Shown: positions 54,119-63,433 of the stretch, piece by piece | How the letters are laid out: the number at the start of each line of letters is the position of its first letter | How positions within the stretch are numbered: position 1 is the stretch's first letter | Origin: Hyphomonas sp. Mor2 | GTDB lineage: Bacteria; Pseudomonadota; Alphaproteobacteria; Caulobacterales; Hyphomonadaceae | Length of the DNA: 64,000 bases | Assembly: GCF_001854405.1 (NCBI RefSeq) | Contig: NZ_CP017718.1 | Location: 620,001 to 684,000, forward strand | Direction of reading: 5' to 3' | Translations under genes and position numbers: made by a program | Notes under the pieces: model-generated | What the model was told of the DNA's origin: nothing | Database searches by the model: none | The model's input: only the letters and a program-made list of their open reading frames with translations

Positions 54119-55621
54119 CTATTCCTCAAATGCACCTTGCGACGGCCGGGCGAGATTGCCGAAACGAGTGACATTGGCGTCGAAGGACAGAACGACTTTG
54201 CCAATCGGGCCATGGCGTTGCTTGCCAAGGATCACCTCAGCGGTGCCATAGACTTCGTCCATTCGCTGGCGCCAGGACGCCCATTTGTCGGCCGCAGCCG
54301 GATCCGCCCCGTCTGCTTGCGGCTCTGTGCGCTCAAGATAGTAGCTTTCGCGATAGACAAACATGACCACGTCGGCGTCTTGCTCGATCGAGCCAGACTC
54401 GCGAAGATCGGACAGCTGCGGGCGTTTATCATCGCGTTGTTCGACCTGACGTGAGAGCTGCGAGAGCGCGATCACTGGGACATTCAGTTCCTTTGCCAGC
54501 GCTTTCAGCGTGGTCGTGATCTGCGTGATTTCCTGCACCCGGTTCACGTCGGCTTTGCCGGACGTCCCGGTCAGGAGCTGCAAATAGTCGATAATGATCA
54601 GATCGACGCCCTGGGCCCGATGCAAGCGACGCGCGCGGGCGGCGAGCTGACTGACCGAAATACCGCCCTGGTCGTCAATATAGAGCGGCAGGTTCTGCAA
54701 TTCTTCGGTCGCCTCGCGCAGGGTCTCGAAGTCGTTTTTGTCGAGATCCCCCTGGCGGATCTTGTGCGCATTGATACTGGTCCGCTCGGCCAGGATCCGA
54801 GTCGCCAGCTGTTCCGACGACATTTCCAGAGAGAAGAAAGCGACCTTGCCGCCATCAATCGTCTTGGTGGACCCGTCTTCCAGTTTTTCGCCACGATACG
54901 AAGCCGCGACATTATAGGCGATATTGGTGACGAGAGACGTCTTCCCCATGGACGGACGGCCAGCCAGAATGATCAGGTCGGACTTGTGCAGCCCGCCCAT
55001 CTTGTGGTCGAGATCATCCAGCAACGTTGCGATACCGGCAATCTTGCCTTCGCGCTGGAACGCTGCCTCCGCCATTTGCAAGGACTCGGTCAGCGCTTCG
55101 GAAAAGGTCGAAAAGCCGCGTCCGGTAGATCCGCGTTCGGCGAGTGAAAACAGCTCTCGCTCGGCCAGCTCGATCTGCTGCGCGCCGTCGACATCGCGAT
55201 CATGATGCTGCGCGCGGGATTGCACACCGGCGCCGATATTGATCAGCTCGCGGCGCATGGCGAGGTCGCGAATGATCCGCGCATAGTCCTGGACCTCAGG
55301 CCCGAAGGCGGCGCTGTCGAGAAGATCGGCGAGATATTGCGCGCCGCCAATTTGCGTTAGTCGCTCATCCTTCTCGAACTGCTCGCGCAGAGTGACCCCG
55401 TCAGCCACACGCCCGTTCTGGATGAGCAACATGCAGGCTTCGAAAATTTCCTGGTGCGCAGGCGCGTAGAAATCGCTCGGACGCAGAAAATCAGATACAC
55501 GTTGGAACGCGTTATTATCATACAGGATCGAGCCGATCACAGCGGCTTCGGCCGACAGATTATGCGGCAATTCGCGGGCTGGTTCGTCCGATTCCGGAAG
55601 ATGTGATACGGCTGTGCTCAT
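54119..55621 (-). CDS. dnaB: replicative DNA helicase DnaB
   Basis: A 500-residue replicative helicase. The N-terminal domain begins PHNLSAEAAVIGSILYD; Walker A LAGRPSMGKTSL has Lys227, with the Walker B IIIDYLQLL region and VIALSQLSRQVEQR following. No intein is present. A DnaA box (55694-55702) and a CtrA-like half-site (55631-55638) lie upstream, which could tie expression to the cell cycle. It leads the dnaB-alr-mlaE-mlaF block. Confidence 0.96.
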   Translation of the reverse strand: MSTAVSHLPESDEPARELPHNLSAEAAVIGSILYDNNAFQRVSDFLRPSDFYAPAHQEIFEACMLLIQNGRVADGVTLREQFEKDERLTQIGGAQYLADLLDSAAFGPEVQDYARIIRDLAMRRELINIGAGVQSRAQHHDRDVDGAQQIELAERELFSLAERGSTGRGFSTFSEALTESLQMAEAAFQREGKIAGIATLLDDLDHKMGGLHKSDLIILAGRPSMGKTSLVTNIAYNVAASYRGEKLEDGSTKTIDGGKVAFFSLEMSSEQLATRILAERTSINAHKIRQGDLDKNDFETLREATEELQNLPLYIDDQGGISVSQLAARARRLHRAQGVDLIIIDYLQLLTGTSGKADVNRVQEITQITTTLKALAKELNVPVIALSQLSRQVEQRDDKRPQLSDLRESGSIEQDADVVMFVYRESYYLERTEPQADGADPAAADKWASWRQRMDEVYGTAEVILGKQRHGPIGKVVLSFDANVTRFGNLARPSQGAFEE

Positions 55622-55630
55622 GGGTCCCTG

Positions 55631-55638
55631 TTAACCAT
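55631..55638 (+). promoter_or_regulatory. CtrA-like half-site TTAACCAT
   Basis: TTAACCAT, the 8-base half-site bound by the cell-cycle regulator CtrA in Caulobacterales and relatives, sits 10 bases before the dnaB start codon. It is a single short match and may be chance. Confidence 0.35.
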
Positions 55639-55693
55639 AGAAGCGATTCGCAAGCATCCCCCAGTTACACAAATCCCCCTGATTTCGTCCGAC

Positions 55694-55702
55694 TTATCCA
55701 CA
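55694..55702 (+). promoter_or_regulatory. consensus DnaA box TTATCCACA
   Basis: A perfect DnaA box 73 bases upstream of dnaB, in the 200-base gap between divergent dnaB and mfd. A single box does not make an origin; control of dnaB by DnaA is the simpler reading. Confidence 0.5.
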
Positions 55703-55821
55703 ATAGAGCGCGGCCCGTTTGTGACATTGCATTGGCTCGGGTGGCGTTTCTGAATCTATGCGCTATGTAGCGCCTCTTACCCGCCAGCCGATTCACCAAA
55801 CTCTGCGGAGTCTTCCTGTTC

Positions 55822-58800
55822 ATGAGCCAGGTCTCGCTCCTGTCCAACCTATCCAGCCCGGCCGCAGTATATGGCGCGCCTTTCGGGCTTGACCTGCTGC
55901 GCCTGATCGAGGCGCTGGAAGAAAGAGGCAGCGCCGCGCTCTACGTCGCGCGCGATGACAAGCAGGCAGCGACGGCGTTCAAACTGGCGCAGTTCTTTGC
56001 CCCGGCGCTGGAGATTGTCCGCCTGCCAGGTTGGGACGTGCTGCCGTATGATCGCGTCAGTCCGTCGCCGGCGGTGGCGGCTGCTCGCTGTGCGGGACTC
56101 GCCTTTCTGGCGCAGCGGGCGGCGAATGCCGAGCCTTGCCTGGTGATCACAACAGCGAGCTCACTGGCACAGCGGGTGCCGCCGGTAGAGACGATGCGAG
56201 CCAGCTCATTGTCGGTCTACACAGGCGGCAGGATCGCGCAGGATGATCTCTCTTCATACCTGTCGATCAACGGCTATGTCCGAGTCGCCTCGGTGTCAGA
56301 GAAAGGCGAGTATTCCATTCGCGGCGGCAAGGTCGATATCTATCCGCCCACAGGTGACGAGCCGGTGCGGCTCGACCTGTTCGGCGATGAGATAGAGACG
56401 ATCAAGGCTTTCGATCCTGAAACACAGATTTCCACGCGCGTGCTCAACCGCGTTGCGCTAGCGCCTGTGTCCGAAGTCCTGTTCAACGAACACACGCTCG
56501 GCCTGTTCCGGGAGCGCTATCTCGAGGCGCTCGGGTCTCCCGTGGGGGATCCGATGTATGAGGCCGCCCGGGCAGAGATACGCAGAGGCGGGATCGAGAG
56601 CTGGTTGTCTCTGTTCCATGATCGCCTGCAGACCTTGTTCGACTATCTGGGCCCCGACGTATTGATCGGTCTCGGCGCCTTATCGGCGGAGGCGGCGAGC
56701 GAGCGCTTGGCGCAGGCGAAGGATTATTATGAGGCACGCCTGGAAGCCGCGGGTGAAGAGCGACAGGCGCGCGTGCTGCCGCCGCATCACTTGTATCTGA
56801 CAGAGCAGGAACTTTCCGCAGCTCTGCAATCACGAGGCGTGGCACGCTTCCATGGCGGGAGCGGAGAGGGCGGTCTGGACCTTGGCGGCGGACAGGGGCG
56901 CGATTTTGCGCCGGAACGTGCACAGCCGGAAGTCAATATATTCGAAGTCGCCGCCGCGCATGCCAAAGCCAAGCACGAGGTGGGGAAGACGGTGATCTTC
57001 GGGGCCTGGACTGAGGGCTCAGCGAGCCGTCTGGAAGGTGTGCTCGAAGACCACGGCCTGCCGGACGCAACACGGATCTATTCGCTCGAAGCCGCCAGAC
57101 AGGCAGAGATCGCGATCTGCGAACTGCCACTCGAGAACGGGTTTGAGACGGCCGATCTCGTCATAATCGGCGAACCGGATATTCTCGGCGATCGCCTGGC
57201 GGCGCCGCGACGCAAGCGCAAGGCCGCAAACTTCATTGCTGAGGCGGGCAGCCTCAATCCCGGCGATCTGGTTGTGCATGTGGATCATGGGGTTGGGCGC
57301 TATGTCGGTCTCAAGACGCTGGATCTGGCCGGCGCTGCGCATGACTGCCTCGAGCTGGGATATGCAAAGGGCGACAAGGTCTTCCTGCCGGTCGAGAATA
57401 TCGATCTGATCAGCCGCTATGGCAGCGAAGATGCGGAGAGCGCGATTGACGGGTTGGGCGGCGTGGGTTGGCAAACGCGCAAGGCCAAGGCGAAGAAAAA
57501 GATTCTCGAGATGGCGGCTGAGTTGATGGCCATCGCCGCCGCCCGCGAGATGAAGAAGGCCGATTCCGTCGTCACTGGCGACGGCTTGTATGAGGAGTTC
57601 GCGGCGCGCTTCCCGTATGAAGAGACCGATGATCAGCTCAATGCGATCGAAGATGCGCTGGGCGATCTGTCATCTGGGAAGCCGATGGATCGTCTTGTCT
57701 GCGGCGATGTCGGATTCGGCAAAACAGAAGTGGCGCTTCGGGCTGCCTTCGTGGCGGCGATGGCCGGACAGCAAGTTGCCGTCATCGCTCCGACGACACT
57801 GCTCGCGCGTCAGCATTATAATACTTTCGCTGCGCGCTTTGCCGGATGGCCAATGAACGTGCGCCCGCTGTCGCGTTTTGTCTCTGCCAAGGAGGCCAGT
57901 GAGACCAAGGCGGCCATGGCGAATGGCACAGTGGACGTGGTCATCGGGACCCACGCCTTGCTTGCCAAGAATGTTGAGTTCAAGCGGCTCGGGCTACTAA
58001 TCGTAGACGAAGAGCAACGCTTCGGCGTGAAGCATAAGGAGCGGCTGAAGGAGCTGAAAGCCGACGTCCATGTCCTGACCTTGTCAGCGACGCCGATCCC
58101 TCGAACTCTGCAGATGGCGCTGACGGGCATTCGCGATCTATCCATCATTGCGACACCGCCGGTCGATCGCCTGGCGGTCCGGACCTATGTCACCGAGTTT
58201 GACACAGTCACCATCCGCGAAGCCTTGTTGCGGGAGAAGTATCGCGGCGGGCAGAGCTATTATGTGGCACCGCGTATCTCGGATCTCGATTATCTGGAGA
58301 ACTTCCTGAAATCGAATGTGCCGGAAGTGAAATTCTGTGTCGCGCATGGCCAGATGCCTTCTGGCGAACTCGAGGATCTGATGACGGCGTTTTACGAGGG
58401 CGAGTATGATGTCTTGCTCTCAACAACGATCGTAGAGAGCGGCCTGGATATTCCGCGTGCCAATACGTTGGTCATCCATAAAGCCGACCGGTTCGGTCTT
58501 GCGCAGCTCTACCAGCTTCGTGGGCGCGTTGGGCGGTCGAAACTGCGCGCCTATGCCTATCTGACAACGCCGGCAGATCGGGTGATCTCGCAATCCGCTG
58601 AGCGACGCCTGCGCGTCCTGCAATCGCTGGATAGTCTCGGCGCGGGCTTCCAGTTGGCAAGCCATGACCTCGATATGCGCGGAGGTGGCAACCTGCTCGG
58701 CGATCAACAGTCCGGCCACGTGCGCGAGGTTGGCGTTGAACTGTATCAGCAAATGCTCGAGGACGCGGTCAAAGCCCTGCAATCTGGATCCAATGATGTG

Positions 58801-59271
58801 GATGATGTGGTCGATGAGTGGTCGCCGCAGATCAATCTTGGCCTGTCCGTTCTGATCCCGGAAGGATACGTCGAAGACCTTGGCGTGCGGTTGGGACTTT
58901 ATCGCCGGCTCGCGGACCTCGCGACAGAGCAGGAGCGCGAAGCCTTTGCCGCAGAGCTGATCGACCGGTTCGGCGCGCTTCCAAAAGAAACGCAGCAATT
59001 GCTCGACGTCACCGCCGTGAAAGTGACGTGCAAGTCGCTCGGCATCTCCAAGCTCGATGCCGGACCGAAAGGCGTTGTTCTGACATTCCGGGCGGATACA
59101 GCTGTGGATCCGGCCAAACTGATGATGCTGGTTCGCTCACGCCCGGGCAAGATGAAGCTGCGCCCTGATAGCAAACTGGTCATTATGGGCGTGCCCGCCG
59201 ATGCAGATGCGCGCATGCAGTCGGTGAAAGGACTGTTGAACGAGCTGAAGGCGACAGCGGCACCCGCCTAG
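55822..59271 (+). CDS. mfd: transcription-repair coupling factor Mfd
   Basis: A 1149-residue protein that removes stalled RNA polymerase and recruits UvrA. It has the N-terminal UvrB-like module, the RNA-polymerase-interaction domain (NPGDLVVHVDHGVGRYVGL near 475), then an SF2 translocase with Walker A CGDVGFGKTEVALR (about 627-640), DEEQ near 728, and motif VI LRGRVGRS; the TRCF domain ends the protein. The length is standard. Its stop overlaps the convergent gene by 4 bases. Confidence 0.96.
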   Translation: MSQVSLLSNLSSPAAVYGAPFGLDLLRLIEALEERGSAALYVARDDKQAATAFKLAQFFAPALEIVRLPGWDVLPYDRVSPSPAVAAARCAGLAFLAQRAANAEPCLVITTASSLAQRVPPVETMRASSLSVYTGGRIAQDDLSSYLSINGYVRVASVSEKGEYSIRGGKVDIYPPTGDEPVRLDLFGDEIETIKAFDPETQISTRVLNRVALAPVSEVLFNEHTLGLFRERYLEALGSPVGDPMYEAARAEIRRGGIESWLSLFHDRLQTLFDYLGPDVLIGLGALSAEAASERLAQAKDYYEARLEAAGEERQARVLPPHHLYLTEQELSAALQSRGVARFHGGSGEGGLDLGGGQGRDFAPERAQPEVNIFEVAAAHAKAKHEVGKTVIFGAWTEGSASRLEGVLEDHGLPDATRIYSLEAARQAEIAICELPLENGFETADLVIIGEPDILGDRLAAPRRKRKAANFIAEAGSLNPGDLVVHVDHGVGRYVGLKTLDLAGAAHDCLELGYAKGDKVFLPVENIDLISRYGSEDAESAIDGLGGVGWQTRKAKAKKKILEMAAELMAIAAAREMKKADSVVTGDGLYEEFAARFPYEETDDQLNAIEDALGDLSSGKPMDRLVCGDVGFGKTEVALRAAFVAAMAGQQVAVIAPTTLLARQHYNTFAARFAGWPMNVRPLSRFVSAKEASETKAAMANGTVDVVIGTHALLAKNVEFKRLGLLIVDEEQRFGVKHKERLKELKADVHVLTLSATPIPRTLQMALTGIRDLSIIATPPVDRLAVRTYVTEFDTVTIREALLREKYRGGQSYYVAPRISDLDYLENFLKSNVPEVKFCVAHGQMPSGELEDLMTAFYEGEYDVLLSTTIVESGLDIPRANTLVIHKADRFGLAQLYQLRGRVGRSKLRAYAYLTTPADRVISQSAERRLRVLQSLDSLGAGFQLASHDLDMRGGGNLLGDQQSGHVREVGVELYQQMLEDAVKALQSGSNDVDDVVDEWSPQINLGLSVLIPEGYVEDLGVRLGLYRRLADLATEQEREAFAAELIDRFGALPKETQQLLDVTAVKVTCKSLGISKLDAGPKGVVLTFRADTAVDPAKLMMLVRSRPGKMKLRPDSKLVIMGVPADADARMQSVKGLLNELKATAAPA

Positions 59272-60464
59272 GACGCGTTGCGCTGCCGGTTGAGGAGCGA
59301 TTTGGCGGTCAGCCCGCCTAGAAGCGTCTTGAGCGTATGGAACTGACGGCGTTCAATCGCTCGCCAGGTCAACGATCCACTGACGGCGTCTTCAATCCGC
59401 CGTGAGAGCAGGACGGCGCCGCGATAGGAGGTTTCCGGCAGCGTGATGCAGACATGGGTGGAGTCGAGACGCGCGGCGAGATCAGTATCGCGCAGCATGG
59501 ATTTTATGGTCAGCGCCACCGACTTGATATCGTGCTCCGGAGACAGGGTGAAGGCGACCACCGAGAGCGGCGTTGCCAATCGATCGGCCTGTTCCATCTG
59601 CGCTTCGAGATGAGACTCCAGATACTCACGGGAGACCAGACCGGTGGCGTGATCTTCGATCACACCCGCTGGAATTTTTTGCGTGTCACGCTCGACCAAC
59701 GCTTCGTGTGATACCGCGTGCAGAGTGTTGCCAATGTTCGCGATATCGGCGGTCAGGTCCAGGATCTGATCCGCGTTGGACATGAGTTCTGGTGAAATCT
59801 GACCCGTCAGTTCCGGCCGAAGCAACAGAATGACACGCGGGACGGTCACGATTTGCAAGGACTTCACCCGCATGAGCAATTTCGCAGCTTCGTCATCTGG
59901 TGTTGCGGGGCAGAGTACGAGCGTCTGAAACTGGCCGCTGGCGAGATAATCTTCGGCGGTCAGGCGACTGATTGCTGCGACCAGGGTCACTTGCGCATCA
60001 GCCAGGTTGGACTTGATCGCATTCAGAAAAGGCGCGTCCTGGCCGAGCCAGAGCACTCGCGCCCGCCCGACCGGCGCAGGCGTGGATCTTGCCGGTCCAA
60101 ATTTCTCTGCCGTGCGCGCACGTAACTGAATCTCTCTTTGCCGCTGCGCCTCGCGTTGCCGAATGGCCAGGCGGGCGGGAAGGGACTCGATCTGCGCCAC
60201 ATCCGCGAGATGGATATCACTATGCACGGTCGACAGGCCTTGTTTCCCAATCGTCACGACGAGGCGATTGTCCAATCCTTCAAACGTGTTGCGACGAGTC
60301 AGATTGTCGATCAGCGCCGGAGCCGAATCCGGCGGCAAGTAGGATCCGCGAACGGGAACCGGGCGCAGGCCGGCTTGACGCAGCCGAGTCTGGAGCATTT
60401 CCAGCCGCGGGCTTTCGGATACGACATGTATCACCGGTGCATCGAACCGTTTGTCATTGAGCAT
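59268..60464 (-). CDS. pseudo-receiver/degenerate GGDEF protein
   Basis: A 398-residue protein. Residues 10-120 and 132-250 look like two receiver-like modules without a convincing phospho-acceptor set. From about 275 the sequence DHATGLVSREYLESHL matches the start of a GGDEF domain (usual form D-x-LTGL-x-NR), and DTDLAARLDSTHVCITLPET fits its core, but no GGDEF or EAL signature is present, so it should not make cyclic di-GMP. The layout recalls the Caulobacter PopA/PleD group. It may be a c-di-GMP effector or scaffold; this is inference. Confidence 0.65.
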   Translation of the reverse strand: MLNDKRFDAPVIHVVSESPRLEMLQTRLRQAGLRPVPVRGSYLPPDSAPALIDNLTRRNTFEGLDNRLVVTIGKQGLSTVHSDIHLADVAQIESLPARLAIRQREAQRQREIQLRARTAEKFGPARSTPAPVGRARVLWLGQDAPFLNAIKSNLADAQVTLVAAISRLTAEDYLASGQFQTLVLCPATPDDEAAKLLMRVKSLQIVTVPRVILLLRPELTGQISPELMSNADQILDLTADIANIGNTLHAVSHEALVERDTQKIPAGVIEDHATGLVSREYLESHLEAQMEQADRLATPLSVVAFTLSPEHDIKSVALTIKSMLRDTDLAARLDSTHVCITLPETSYRGAVLLSRRIEDAVSGSLTWRAIERRQFHTLKTLLGGLTAKSLLNRQRNAS

Positions 60465-60573
60465 TTTATGCGCCCTCGAGTCGACGTTACGTCAGGCCTT
60501 TTCTTTGCGCACTTGAGTCTTAAGGTCTGGTTGATCTCAGAAGTAAAAAAGCCCGCAGGCAAGGGAGAAAACG

Positions 60574-61668
60574 ATGGCAAAAGGCCCTTTGGATGGCGTC
60601 AAGATCGTCGAATTTGCAGGAATTGGCCCGTGTCCGTTTTGCGGCATGTTGCTCAGTGATATGGGGGCAGATGTCGTCCGCATTGACCGGGCAGGGTCCA
60701 ACCGACCGGGCAACCCCGCCGATGTGATGAGCCGAGGACGGCGCTCGATCGCGCTGAATTTGAAGGATGAGGCCGACCGCGAGACGGCGTTCAAGCTGCT
60801 CGAACAAGCGGACGCCCTGATCGAGGGATTCCGCCCGGGCGTGATGGAACGCAACGGACTTGGACCGGATGAGGTTTTGGCGCGAAATCCGAAGCTTGTT
60901 TACGGACGCATGACCGGTTGGGGGCAGCACGGCGCACTGTCGCACTCGGCCGGACACGATCTCAACTACATCGCCATTACGGGCGCCTTGCATGCCATGG
61001 GAGACGGCGATGGCCGTCCACGTCCACCATTGAATCTGATTGGAGATTATGGCGGCGGCGCGCTTTATCTTGCCATGGGGCTGCTGGCTGCTGTCGTGAA
61101 TGTCAAGAATGGCGGCGAAGGGCAGGTCATCGACTGCGCCATGTCAGACGGCGCTGCTTCCCTGACCACCATGTTCTACGGCATGCGGGCAAGCGGCATG
61201 TGGACAGATGATCGCGAAGCCAACCTGCTGGACGGCGGCGCACACTTCTATGACACATATGAATGCGCAGATGGGAAATGGGTGTCGATTGGATCGATTG
61301 AGCCACAATTCTACGCCTTGCTTGTGGAGAAGGCTGAGCTCACCGACCCGGACTTTCAGGCCCAAATGGATCGCTCCAAGTGGCCGGATTCAAAAGCAAA
61401 ACTGATCGCGGTGATGAAGACGAAAACGCGCGATGAATGGTGTGACATCATGGAAGGGACAGACATTTGCTTTGCGCCCGTCCTGTCTATGGCAGAAGCA
61501 CCAACCTACAAGCACAATGCAGACCGTCGCACATTCGAGACAGTAGATGGTGTGGTCCAGCCGGGACCGGCACCGCGTTTCTCCAAAACACCGGGCGCCA
61601 TCCAAGGCAAACCCGCTGGCATCGGCGAACATCAAGAAGAGGTGCTCAAGGACTGGGGAATCGCTTAA
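60574..61668 (+). CDS. CaiB/BaiF CoA-transferase family (alpha-methylacyl-CoA racemase-like)
   Basis: A 364-residue family III CoA-transferase fold. [13 protein letters not shown] has His128 and Asp129, and Asp157 in [10 protein letters not shown] matches the alpha-methylacyl-CoA racemase pair rather than the transferase Asp. The N-terminal [19 protein letters not shown] is typical. It likely epimerises 2-methylacyl-CoA during branched-chain or sterol side-chain breakdown. A phosphatase gene follows 36 bases later. Confidence 0.85.
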   Translation: MAKGPLDGVKIVEFAGIGPCPFCGMLLSDMGADVVRIDRAGSNRPGNPADVMSRGRRSIALNLKDEADRETAFKLLEQADALIEGFRPGVMERNGLGPDEVLARNPKLVYGRMTGWGQHGALSHSAGHDLNYIAITGALHAMGDGDGRPRPPLNLIGDYGGGALYLAMGLLAAVVNVKNGGEGQVIDCAMSDGAASLTTMFYGMRASGMWTDDREANLLDGGAHFYDTYECADGKWVSIGSIEPQFYALLVEKAELTDPDFQAQMDRSKWPDSKAKLIAVMKTKTRDEWCDIMEGTDICFAPVLSMAEAPTYKHNADRRTFETVDGVVQPGPAPRFSKTPGAIQGKPAGIGEHQEEVLKDWGIA

Positions 61669-61704
61669 ACCCCACCTCCTGAACAGTGATTAGCGGAGGC
61701 GAGC

Positions 61705-62439
61705 ATGGGCGCTCTTCCTGGCACCACCGGACGACGGCGGCTTTACTTGATGCGGCATGGCTTCGTTGATTACACGTCGCCAGAGGTACGCGCCGCGCAG
61801 GATCCGTCCATTGCTTATCTGACCGAACAGGGGCGAGAGGAAGCGAAAGCGGCGGGCATCGCCCTTTCCGATGTGCCTCTAGACGCCGCATTTCATACGG
61901 GGTTGCGACGGACCCAGGAAACCGCGGAGATCGTCCTTGCGCAACATGATCTGACGGCGCCAGAGCTTGAGCAAGAGTCGCGGTTTCAGGAATTACGTTC
62001 GGGGCAGTATATCGACTTCAAATCCGCAGAACATCTTGCCGCAACCATGACTTTCCAGTTCGAGCAAGCTGGAACGCCGGGGGCGACCTTTTTGGAAGGC
62101 GGAGAGAAATTCTCCGACGCTATGGAGCGGATTGAGGATGGCTTGAAGGGCTTGTTGTCGCGCCCCGGTTGGGCCTCGGCCTTGCTTGTCGCGCATGAAG
62201 TGGTCAATCGGATGATCCTCGCCTGGACGATTGGCGCGCCTTTGGGATCGAGTGCCGGTTTCGAACAGGACACGGGCTGTATCAACATCATCGATTTCGA
62301 TCTGGTCCCGGACGAAGCTGGCAACACGCGAATTGAGCGAGCGATGATCAAGGCCGTCAATCTCACCCCGGCAAACTATGTGAAAAACGGCATGAACCTG
62401 CGATCGCTGGAGGCGATCTTCACCCGGGCATCTGAGTAG
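61705..62439 (+). CDS. histidine phosphatase family protein
   Basis: A 244-residue phosphoglycerate mutase-like protein. The RHG motif is at 17-19 (LMRHGF) with His18 as the phospho-acceptor; THTGLRRTQETAEIV-like sequence (HTGLRRTQETAEIVL) and the second His in VAHEVVNRMIL follow. The substrate is unknown. It is probably in one transcript with the CaiB-type gene. A structured intergenic region with a terminator follows. Confidence 0.85.
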   Translation: MGALPGTTGRRRLYLMRHGFVDYTSPEVRAAQDPSIAYLTEQGREEAKAAGIALSDVPLDAAFHTGLRRTQETAEIVLAQHDLTAPELEQESRFQELRSGQYIDFKSAEHLAATMTFQFEQAGTPGATFLEGGEKFSDAMERIEDGLKGLLSRPGWASALLVAHEVVNRMILAWTIGAPLGSSAGFEQDTGCINIIDFDLVPDEAGNTRIERAMIKAVNLTPANYVKNGMNLRSLEAIFTRASE

Positions 62440-62469
62440 TCGGTCCTGAACTAAGGCGAAATCGCGGCG

Positions 62470-62623
62470 CGAAAATGAACGGAACCTACAGGCGCTCCTC
62501 CGGATCCGTTCATGTTCATTCAGCTATAACGGGGATGTCGACGGAGATCCCGTCTGGTTTCAGACGCTCCGAAGACGTCCTTCTTGCTTGACCTTGGCCG
62601 TTCTTATGAACGGCCTTTTTTTT
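62470..62623 (+). ncRNA. candidate small RNA ending in a strong terminator
   Basis: The gap after the phosphatase gene contains a series of stem-loops on the plus strand: ATGAACGGA/TCCGTTCAT (first 40 bases, with a loop holding CTCCTCC), ACGGGGAT/ATCCCGT, CGTCTG-GTTT-CAGACG, and a final terminator. The loop CTCCTCC could pair with ribosome-binding sites. It may be an independent sRNA, or a 3' UTR of the phosphatase transcript. No clear promoter is seen, and no named RNA family is recognised. Confidence 0.4.
62596..62623 (+). terminator. strong Rho-independent terminator
   Basis: GGCCGTTC-TTAT-GAACGGCC followed by eight T residues (62616-62623). It ends the plus-strand transcript and overlaps the stop of the convergent acyltransferase gene. 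Confidence 0.9.
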
Positions 62624-63317
62624 GCGCGATCTCCTCGGCACGGGTCATCGCTGCTTTCAGATTATCCTCCAGCTTTTGCCGCAGGGTCTCTCGATCATCA
62701 GATTCGTCTGGAATGACCGCCTCTCCGAACACCAATGCGCCACGGGTGAACGGGTATGGGATACGAAAACCGTCCCAGGTGTTCAGCCGCCGGCGCGGGG
62801 CCGATACAATCGCATAGGGCAGGATTGGCGCCTTGCTTCTCTGTGCCATGATGATCGGGCCATTTTGGGCGACTTCGGCCGGACCGCGCGGACCATCGGG
62901 TGTGATACAGATGCCGCCGCCTGTTTTCAAAATGCGCAATGCCTCTGCGAGTGCCTTCATGCCACCCTTGTCGCGCTTCTTGCCTTTGTGTGTGGACGAG
63001 CCGCGCACGGCTTCCAGTCCGAGATGCTTGATTGCCTTGGCCACGGGCTCGCCGTCTTTCGAGAGCGAAATCAGCATGGCGGAGCGGGTCTTCTGCTGCG
63101 GCCATTTCTGGATGATCCGGTTCCAGCCAGAGGGCAGCAGGAGGATGGTTGAGTGCCAGGCCGCAACAATAATGTTGGGATATCCTAGCCAGACTTTCAG
63201 GGCTTCCTCGTTGCCCTCAACAGTCCAGCGAATCGTGCGGTTGCAGAGCGCCATATAGGCCCAGATCAGCCAGCCCAGAAGGCTCGCGACGATTGCACTG
63301 CGGAGGATCGCTTTCAT
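62604..63317 (-). CDS. lysophospholipid acyltransferase family protein (DUF374)
   Basis: A 237-residue protein from the ATG at 63317. An N-terminal membrane segment (AIVASLLGWLIWAYMAL) is followed by the acyltransferase block AAWHSTILLLP and the later ICITPDGPRGPAEVAQNG, which is the DUF374 signature. HS replaces the usual HxxxxD-type glycerolipid motif, as in this family. It is likely involved in lipid A or phospholipid acylation. The longer upstream frame is not used, as it lacks a membrane-compatible start. Confidence 0.82.
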   Translation of the reverse strand: MKAILRSAIVASLLGWLIWAYMALCNRTIRWTVEGNEEALKVWLGYPNIIVAAWHSTILLLPSGWNRIIQKWPQQKTRSAMLISLSKDGEPVAKAIKHLGLEAVRGSSTHKGKKRDKGGMKALAEALRILKTGGGICITPDGPRGPAEVAQNGPIIMAQRSKAPILPYAIVSAPRRRLNTWDGFRIPYPFTRGALVFGEAVIPDESDDRETLRQKLEDNLKAAMTRAEEIAQKKGRS

Positions 63318-63371
63318 GGCATCCGTGTGTAGCGGTGATTGCAGTCGGCGCAAAGGCGCTCGATACAGAAA

Positions 63372-63406
63372 TGCCCAGCCCTGTTGGTCAGGGCTGGGCA
63401 CTTTTT
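63372..63406. terminator. bidirectional hairpin terminator
   Basis: The 12-bp perfect stem TGCCCAGCCCTG/CAGGGCTGGGCA around TTGGT is followed on the plus strand by CTTTTTC and on the minus strand by TTTCTG. It lies just after the stop of the minus-strand gene that runs off the right edge. Confidence 0.75.
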
Positions 63407-63433
63407 CGAGATATTCGTATCTGAGGCGTCGCC

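Noticed and set aside
53415-54251. Open frame of 278 codons opposite alr and the end of dnaB
   Set aside because: It crosses two well-defined genes and has no recognisable domain.
55622-55821. Replication origin
   Set aside because: Only one DnaA box and no AT-rich unwinding element or origin-linked genes are seen; promoter control of dnaB is simpler.
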